Source of the DNA: Chloroflexota bacterium
Lineage (GTDB): Bacteria; Chloroflexota; Anaerolineae; Aggregatilineales; UBA3940
Assembly: GCA_010092775.1 (NCBI GenBank)
Contig: JAADYZ010000244.1
Location: 1-10,825 of the forward strand
Reading direction: 5' to 3'
Length of the DNA: 10,825 nucleotides
A model generated the notes under the pieces. That model was not told where the DNA came from. It saw only the letters and a program-made list of their open reading frames with translations, and did not search any database. The translations under genes were made by a program, and so were the position numbers. Shown here in pieces: positions 6,501 to 10,825 of the stretch (its first letter is position 1; each line of letters begins with the position of its first letter).

Positions 6501-9485
6501 TTCGGGCGGGTCCAATGGGTGGTCGATGTCGAAGAAATCCCGATTGGGGACCCCATCCCAGCGACCACCAATGCCAGCGGACGGGCCAGCATCAGCTATA
6601 CGCCGCCCAACGGTGGCGTGTTCAAATTGACCGCCAGCGTGATCGACGCCGCAGGCAACACCAGTCGCGGCGCTGCCTTCCAATGGGTTCAATCGGATAG
6701 TTTCATCAGCTGGCGCCAACCCAACAATGATCGTATCGACCTGGTCTCCGATAAGGATCGCTACACACCGGGCGAAACAGCTGAGATTCTGATCACTTCA
6801 CCCTTTGCGGGAAGGGTCCAGGCGCTCGTCACACTCGAACGCGGCAGCATCCTGGAGACGCAGCTCATCAGCCTGGAGAATAATTCCTACCTGCTGGAGG
6901 TCCCGATCACTGGGGAACTCGCGCCCAATGTCTACGTTTCGGTGACCATCGTCAAGGGCGTCGACGAGACCAATCCGGTGCCAGAGTTCCGTATGGGGAT
7001 GGTCGAGTTGGAGGTTGAACCCATCGACCAGACCTTAAACGTCGAGGTGATCCCCAGCAGTGATGTCGTCGGCCCCCAGGAGGAAGTGACCTACGAGGTC
7101 CGCACGACAGACAGCCAGGGCAACCCGGTCGATGCGGAAGTCTCGCTGGCGCTGGTCGATCTGGCGGTGCTCTCGCTGACTCAGCCTAACAGCGGCCCCA
7201 TCGTTGAGCACTTCTACAGCGATCAACTGCTGGGTGTGCGCACTGCCATGCCAATGGTCCACCTGGTCAATCGTCAGAATCAAGAGCTGTTTGATCAGGG
7301 GAAGGGGGGCGGTGGAGGCGGCGAAGAAGGCTTCTTCGATGTGCGCGGCGATTTTCGTGATACCGCCTATTGGGAAGCCACCCTCCGCACTGGCTCCGAT
7401 GGGGTGGAAGAAGTGACCATCACCCTGCCGGACAATCTGACGACCTGGCGTATGGACGCGCGTGCCATCACACCCGATACGCGCGTGGGCCAGGCACAGG
7501 TCGACATCACCTCCAACAAGCCACTGCTGATCCGACCGGGAACGCCTAGCTTTGTCGTCGCTGGCGATCAGCTTTCGCTGGGTGCGACGGTCAACAACAA
7601 CACGGACGAGAGCCTCGAAGCCGTCGTTGAGTTGGCGGCAAGCGGCGTCGAACTGCAAGGCGAAGCCGTACAGCGCGTGACAGTCCCGGCCTTCGGACGG
7701 GTACAGCTCTATTGGCCGGTCACGGTCAATCCGGATGCCAACTTCCTGGACTTAACCTTCCAGGTCCAATCAGGCGACCTGACAGATGCCTCTAAGCCGG
7801 TGACGGGCGACCCAGAGCACGACAACAAAATCCCGGTGATCCGCTTCGAGGTTCCTGAAACCGTTGGCACTGCCGGGCTGCTGCCAGCCGAGGGGGCCGA
7901 AATCGAGGGGATCGTGCTACCGCCCACCTACAATGTGACTGCGGGTGAGGTCAGCGTGCGCATCGATCCATCCTTGGCTTCAGCCACGCTGGACGGTCTG
8001 GATGTGCTGCGTACCCCACGCACCGACTTTAGCGAAGCCATCGTCAGTTCCTTCTTGCCCAACGCCGTCACCGCAATCGCCTTCCGCGAGTTCGGGCTGT
8101 CGGATGCTGAGTTTGAAGCCGAATTGAACGCCAATGTCGAGATTGCGCTGCAACGCCTGATCGCCCAGCGCAACATCGATGGGGGATGGGGCTGGGCAAC
8201 TCAATCTGAGAGTGACTCATTGGTCACCGCCTATGTGCTGCAAGGTCTGCTGGCCGCTCGTGAGGCAGGCTATCGAGTGGATGAGACGGTCGTTACTGGC
8301 GCGCTAAGCTATCTTTCGAATGAGCGCTTCAGTCTACAAACAATCTCCAGTTCCTGGGCACTCCAGCTGCTGACCTACATCGACTATGTGAGCACGCTGG
8401 CTGGGTCGCCGGACGCCGCCAACACGTCGATCCTGTTTGAGCAGCGTGGCAACATGCAGTATTGGGCACGCGCCCTGCTCGCTCAGTCGATCTGGCTGCA
8501 AGACCCCACTGACCCCCGCCTCAGCGACCTTCAGTCCGATCTGGTGAACAGCGCCCTGTTGAGCGCGACCGGCGCACCTTGGGAAGAGGACCAGGTCGAT
8601 AGTATCAACTGGAACACCGACACGCGCACGACGGCGATTGTGCTGGATACCTTCGCCACCGTCTGGCCCGATCACGAGCTGGCGCCTAACATTGTGCGCT
8701 GGTTGATGGTCGCCCGTGATGGCTCCGCCTGGGAGACCAGTCAGGAAAGCACCTGGGCGATTCTAGGCCTCACCGAATGGATGCGCGCCACCCGTGAACT
8801 CGAAGCGGCCTACGATTGGTCCTTCTTCTTCAACGGGGCAGAGTTGGTCTCCACCCAGGTCAACAGCAGCAACGTCACCGATACCACCCTGATCAACATC
8901 AACGTTGAAGACCTGCTGACCGACGCCGTTAACCGCTTGCAATTCCAGCGCTCTGCTGGGGTAGGGCGGCTCTACTACGCAGCTCATCTCACTGCCTACC
9001 TGCCCGTTGAACAGGTTCAGCCGCTCAGTCGCGGTTTGGTGGTCAGCCGTCGTTTTCTCAACGAGGCCGGGCAGCCCGTGACCAGCGGCGCAGTCGGCGA
9101 CATCCTGACCGTCGAGGTGACCGTGATTGCGCCAGAGTTCCGCTATTTTGTGGTGGTCGAGGACATCTATCCTGCTGGTGCAGAACCGATCAATGTGAGC
9201 TTTGAGACGGAGAGTATCCTCAACCAAGGACCCAGCATCGAACTCGATACCAGCGATCCGCTTTCCCAGGGCTGGGGCTGGTGGCTGCTCTCTGGCAGCG
9301 AACTGCGCGCCGACCGCGCCATGTTCTACGTCGAGAGCCTACCCGCAGGTACCTACCAATTCACCTATCAGGTCCGGCTGGGTTTGCCAGGTCAGTTCCA
9401 GGTGATCCCGGTGACAGCTTATGAGAGCTACTTTCCAGAGGTCAACGGACGCGGGGAAGGCATGCTCTTCACCGTCTCAGAGTAA
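3534..9485 (+). CDS. alpha-2-macroglobulin-family lipoprotein lacking the thioester
   Basis: A 1983-residue exported protein of the bacterial alpha-2-macroglobulin (A2M) family, thought to guard the envelope by trapping proteases. The signal peptide ends in LAAIAC, with Cys26 the likely lipid-modified residue. Four Big_5-type Ig-like repeats follow (about 64-155, 157-262, 265-368, 369-468), each with a strand like FNQPMN. Then come macroglobulin domains: the diagnostic MG2 motif YTDRPLYRPGQ (701-711), further MG domains (about 934, 1073 and 1168 onward), a glycine tract (1258-1263) where a bait region would lie, the A2M domain with DTAYW (1276-1280) and LPDNLTTWR (1298-1306), a helical thioester-domain fold with DGGWGW (1549-1554), and a C-terminal receptor-like domain (about 1852-1983). 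The thioester motif CxEQ is replaced by FSEA (1499-1502). The first gene of the operon overlaps its ATG; AAAGGA at 3517-3522 may serve as ribosome site, and a second ATG at 3537 is an alternative start. Unlike Escherichia coli yfhM, no pbpC neighbour is visible. Confidence 0.95.
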   Translation: MMTWSQPAASLGRSVLLLLALAAIACNFPACAPSEPSIDVDEDPTRTPLPPTLDVSELPPTTPQIVAQRPFPGEELPLNGSIDLYFDQPMNQATVEDGLSLSPALPYELTWVDGATLRLTPNGLERANAYTVSIDSTAQSAEGLALADDLTVAVETVGFLEVGQVSPAPDSPGVETDSVITVFFNRPVVPLTVGADQSTLPQPLTISPQVAGQGEWINTSIYMWRPDQALPGGTSFSVTIADGLTSSTGAVMQDPFGWSFTTVQPAVLSLSPEPLSENAPLDAPIELTFNQPMNRQSVQDSLTVQAEDGTPIAGSAAWDDEGRTLIFTPSGLLPYGNVITVSVGSTASSLGGGAALGAAYTTSFRTVLAPGIRETFPEDGGRPEGFFPAIPRICFNSPMDEASLQDKFVFEPEPLGDYDIFYSEFDFCAGPTTDFEASTTYTVTLLPGARDVYGRSIDEPFSFTFTNNQLGPEVQLNVTDNQYGVYDAGRAAEVFMLYRNVERVDFRLSQLTNRQFIDTFNFESPNSLYQLVVPDEQVLREWSVDAEQELDASFYERVTLSEDGGALAPGVYLLQMSSPQASEREVRHLMVVSTANLLTKFSFNEALVWLTDLDTGQAIAGQPVTLYDRLGAELANGSTDDDGLLQVGIPPQDNLYDNMFAISASGDVFAAAWSGWSEGINPWDFGLPFSGGREPFSVYMYTDRPLYRPGQEVFFKGVLRDKFDVTYSLPTISDVQLTLFNNEEAMATETVQINEYGTFDGSFLIPDGAQTGFYRMELAIEDRIYSQGFQVAEFTAPEFTVNVESDEPELVVGDTIQVTVSAEFFFGGPVSDAEVSWTALLGESVFDYEGPGRFQFSDYNWDESTRRTEDFIPGFGERIADGEGVTGPDGVFTIELPASLIETNDAGLLTLEAVVSDVNGRQVAGRTEIVIHQADLYVGVQPDNYVGAAGDPQMASLIVVDWDSNPVANQAVEVQVVERRWSSVREEDEFGRVQWVVDVEEIPIGDPIPATTNASGRASISYTPPNGGVFKLTASVIDAAGNTSRGAAFQWVQSDSFISWRQPNNDRIDLVSDKDRYTPGETAEILITSPFAGRVQALVTLERGSILETQLISLENNSYLLEVPITGELAPNVYVSVTIVKGVDETNPVPEFRMGMVELEVEPIDQTLNVEVIPSSDVVGPQEEVTYEVRTTDSQGNPVDAEVSLALVDLAVLSLTQPNSGPIVEHFYSDQLLGVRTAMPMVHLVNRQNQELFDQGKGGGGGGEEGFFDVRGDFRDTAYWEATLRTGSDGVEEVTITLPDNLTTWRMDARAITPDTRVGQAQVDITSNKPLLIRPGTPSFVVAGDQLSLGATVNNNTDESLEAVVELAASGVELQGEAVQRVTVPAFGRVQLYWPVTVNPDANFLDLTFQVQSGDLTDASKPVTGDPEHDNKIPVIRFEVPETVGTAGLLPAEGAEIEGIVLPPTYNVTAGEVSVRIDPSLASATLDGLDVLRTPRTDFSEAIVSSFLPNAVTAIAFREFGLSDAEFEAELNANVEIALQRLIAQRNIDGGWGWATQSESDSLVTAYVLQGLLAAREAGYRVDETVVTGALSYLSNERFSLQTISSSWALQLLTYIDYVSTLAGSPDAANTSILFEQRGNMQYWARALLAQSIWLQDPTDPRLSDLQSDLVNSALLSATGAPWEEDQVDSINWNTDTRTTAIVLDTFATVWPDHELAPNIVRWLMVARDGSAWETSQESTWAILGLTEWMRATRELEAAYDWSFFFNGAELVSTQVNSSNVTDTTLININVEDLLTDAVNRLQFQRSAGVGRLYYAAHLTAYLPVEQVQPLSRGLVVSRRFLNEAGQPVTSGAVGDILTVEVTVIAPEFRYFVVVEDIYPAGAEPINVSFETESILNQGPSIELDTSDPLSQGWGWWLLSGSELRADRAMFYVESLPAGTYQFTYQVRLGLPGQFQVIPVTAYESYFPEVNGRGEGMLFTVSE
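8016..8057 (+). other. degenerate thioester motif site in the macroglobulin
   Basis: In thioester-bearing relatives this segment reads like PYGCTEQ followed by SxxLP, with Cys and Gln forming the internal thioester. Here the residues are RTDFSEAIVSSFLP: the flanking E1501 and the downstream S-F-L-P align without gaps, putting Phe1499 (TTT at 8028) in place of Cys and Ala1502 (GCC at 8037) in place of Gln. The alignment was made by eye. Confidence 0.8.
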
Positions 9486-9491
9486 GTGCAA

Positions 9492-9524
9492 GGGGGCGGT
9501 CGACAGATAGCATCGACTGCCCCC
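9492..9524 (+). terminator. stem-loop after the macroglobulin gene, possible weak terminator
   Basis: GGGGGCGGTCGA (9492-9503) pairs with TCGACTGCCCCC (9513-9524) over 12 bp with one G-T wobble and a 9-nt loop. It starts 7 nt after the stop codon. It is very GC-rich but has no T run behind it, so it is either a factor-dependent or poor terminator or a 3'-end-protecting hairpin. Confidence 0.5.
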
Positions 9525-9530
9525 ACTGAC

Positions 9531-9536
9531 TATAAT
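9531..9536 (+). promoter_or_regulatory. -10 box for the 169-residue protein gene
   Basis: A perfect TATAAT lies 51 nt before the ATG at 9588 and directly after the stem-loop. No good -35 hexamer is found 16-18 nt upstream, because that stretch is the hairpin itself; the call rests on the -10 alone. Confidence 0.45.
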
Positions 9537-9577
9537 TGCCTACAGCACACGTGTAACTTGCCACAACCCGCATCATC

Positions 9578-9583
9578 AGGAGG
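9578..9583 (+). promoter_or_regulatory. strong Shine-Dalgarno site deciding the start at 9588
   Basis: AGGAGG, a full anti-16S match, ends 4 nt before ATG 9588. It fixes this start over in-frame upstream codons that would begin immediately after the macroglobulin stop and inside the hairpin. Confidence 0.8.
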
Positions 9584-9587
9584 CCAA

Positions 9588-10097
9588 ATGGCTCAGGCGA
9601 AGACAAATGACGTGAAGGTGCAGATCTTCACCAGCGATCATGTGATCATCGGCGATTTCACGGTAGTCGGTCGTCCGGAAGTATTCATCAATGACCAGAA
9701 CTTCATATCGATGCGCCTGAAGAATGTCACCCTAACCCCGATCAATCCTGGCACACCCGTTGGAGACATCACTACACCAGCGCTGCACGTGCCCAAAAAG
9801 AGCGTCCAACTGATGGTGATTGGCGACTTTGGGCCAGACTCGCTGCGGATGCTGCCCCAACTGATGACCTCGGTGCTGTTTACCGACACCTATACCATTC
9901 GTGGCACCTTCCACATCGGGTCAGACTGGAAACTTCAAGACTTCTTCTACACGATGCCTGGTCCCTTCTTCCCGATGACCGACGTTGAGATTCTGCCGTT
10001 GCGCGATGTAGTTGCCGATGTGTCGGGTCAGGCCGAACTGGCCTTTATCAACGGTGCTGCCCCCACCGTGTTCTTTGATGTAAACGAAAAGCCCTAG
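9588..10097 (+). CDS. hypothetical protein with an internal duplication
   Basis: A 169-residue protein that I cannot assign to a named family. It has no signal peptide or membrane helix and is probably cytoplasmic and mostly beta-strand. Two segments resemble each other: residues 14-52 (FTSDHVIIGDF ... SMRLKNVTLTPI) and 98-138 (FTDTYTIRGTF ... FPMTDVEILPL). Both follow the pattern F-T-x-x-[HY]-x-I-x-G-x-F and end about 40 residues later in Met, a short strand and Pro-[IL]. Between them is PALHVPKKSVQLMVIGDF, another probable strand pair. The repeat suggests a duplicated small beta-domain, perhaps a pseudo-symmetric barrel. The start is set by AGGAGG at 9578. The next gene begins 2 nt after its stop, so the two are probably co-transcribed. 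Confidence 0.75.
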   Translation: MAQAKTNDVKVQIFTSDHVIIGDFTVVGRPEVFINDQNFISMRLKNVTLTPINPGTPVGDITTPALHVPKKSVQLMVIGDFGPDSLRMLPQLMTSVLFTDTYTIRGTFHIGSDWKLQDFFYTMPGPFFPMTDVEILPLRDVVADVSGQAELAFINGAAPTVFFDVNEKP

Positions 10098-10099
10098 CC

Positions 10100-10825
10100 G
10101 TGCCGTCTGGTTCGTCGGTGCAGCTTTCGAAACGCCAACTGAATCGGACGCTTCTTGCTCGCCAATATCTGCTCACGAGGCAGCAAACGAGCGTCGTTGA
10201 GGCCATTCGTCATCTGGTTGGGCTTCAAGCCCAGATTCCCGATCCGCCCTACATCGGGCTGTGGACCCGTCTAGACTCCTTCCAACGCGACGATCTGACA
10301 CGCTTGATGGAACAGCGCCAAGTGGTGCGCGTCGCCATGATGCGCTCCACCCTGCAGGTCATGCTCGCTGAGGATCACCAGACCTTCCGGATGACTCTCC
10401 AGCCTGCCTTGACGCGGGCGCTGCGTGCCTTCTACGGCAAACGCGCTGAAGGTCTCGACATCGAGAGGCTGATTGCGGTCGCCCGCCCCTTTCTGGATGA
10501 AGCACCACGCAGCACAGGCGAACTGCGCCAGCGCCTGCTCGAACTCGAACCCGACCGGGACGGGCCAGCGCTGGCCTATGCCGTCCGCAACTTTCTGCCC
10601 TTGGTACAGGTTCCCCCCGGCGGCACCTGGGGGACGGGCACTCGCGCCAGCTACGCCACCGCCGAGTCCTATCTGGGGCCGCTCAATCCAGAGCCTGATC
10701 TGCGCGGTTTGCTGCATCGCTATTTGGCCGCCTTCGGGCCAGCGACCATCATGGATTTCCAGGCCTGGTCGGGTATGGTCAGCCTCAAGAAGCAGATCGA
10801 AGCGCTCAAAGCCGAACTCCAAACC
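10100..10825 (+). CDS. HTH_42 (AlkZ/YcaQ-type) winged-helix protein, probable DNA glycosylase (3' partial)
   Basis: An open frame from GTG 10100 runs through the window end (242 residues visible, roughly two thirds of a typical family member). The N-terminal part (LARQYLLTR, then EAIRHLVGLQAQIPDPPYIG, then RQVVRVAMMRSTLQVMLAED) is the classic opening of the winged-helix DNA-binding family PF06224, which includes AlkZ and Escherichia coli YcaQ (AlkX), monofunctional glycosylases that remove bulky or crosslinked alkylated bases. Q43-A44-Q45 (10226-10234) fits the QxQ catalytic motif described for the AlkZ-like branch, versus QxD in the YcaQ-like branch. Upstream in frame a TGA at 10076 limits the start; GTG 10100 is 2 nt after the previous stop but has no good Shine-Dalgarno, so translation may depend on coupling; GTG 10118 is an alternative. 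Family membership is firm; enzymatic activity is inferred. Confidence 0.85.
   Translation, partial: MPSGSSVQLSKRQLNRTLLARQYLLTRQQTSVVEAIRHLVGLQAQIPDPPYIGLWTRLDSFQRDDLTRLMEQRQVVRVAMMRSTLQVMLAEDHQTFRMTLQPALTRALRAFYGKRAEGLDIERLIAVARPFLDEAPRSTGELRQRLLELEPDRDGPALAYAVRNFLPLVQVPPGGTWGTGTRASYATAESYLGPLNPEPDLRGLLHRYLAAFGPATIMDFQAWSGMVSLKKQIEALKAELQT

Noticed and set aside
7035..7658. 207-codon minus-strand frame and similar ones at 2204-2764, 6258-6719 and 8763-9227
   Set aside because: All are mirror frames of the macroglobulin or SH3b genes, produced by codon bias, without plausible start signals or recognisable motifs.
9547..9554. Palindrome ACACGTGT near the expected transcription start of the 9588 gene
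   Set aside because: Eight bases is short enough to occur by chance and it does not extend; there is no second copy in the window to suggest an operator.
10271..10822. 183-codon minus-strand open frame
   Set aside because: It lies opposite the HTH_42 gene, whose + strand frame carries clear family motifs (QAQ, MMRSTLQ); the minus-strand product resembles nothing.

Overview
The window looks like ordinary chromosome from a bacterium of the phylum Chloroflexota, probably Anaerolineae-like. The reasons are inferential: moderately high GC, exported proteins with long Thr/Pro-rich spacers (runs of TPT/ATP) next to an SH3b domain, a very long Ig-like/alpha-2-macroglobulin lipoprotein, and a class A RNase P RNA. 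All supported genes are on the + strand. I see no mobile element, CRISPR array, tRNA or phage gene.

Layout. (1) 3-1067: the 3' part of a CNNM/CorC-type membrane protein (DUF21, two CBS domains, CorC_HlyC domain), cut by the window start. (2) 1122-1373: a small GlsB/YeaQ/YmgE-type triple-span membrane protein. (3) About 1429-1796: the RNase P RNA gene rnpB, with its own -10 box and a complete closing P1 helix. (4) 1821-2974: a near-consensus promoter, a leader with a perfect 9-bp stem-loop, and a lipoprotein with an SH3b domain between two Thr/Pro linkers, ended by an intrinsic terminator at 3000-3038. (5) 3051-9485: a promoter followed by a two-gene operon, a 133-residue protein of unknown function overlapping by ATGA a 1983-residue alpha-2-macroglobulin-family lipoprotein. 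(6) 9492-10825: a stem-loop, a -10 box and a second two-gene unit, a 169-residue unknown protein with an internal duplication and, 2 nt later, the start of an AlkZ/YcaQ-type (HTH_42) probable DNA glycosylase that runs off the window end.

How the genes relate. Two predicted lipoproteins (SH3b protein and macroglobulin) and two membrane proteins give the window a cell-envelope flavour, but they sit in separate transcription units and I see no single pathway. The most informative points are these: the macroglobulin has lost its thioester (FSEA where CxEQ is expected, and no cysteine after residue 428); it is translationally coupled to an unrecognised small protein; the 169-residue protein is built from two copies of one motif; and the terminal gene carries the QxQ motif of the AlkZ-like branch. 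I do not find convincing evidence of a wholly new multi-gene system.
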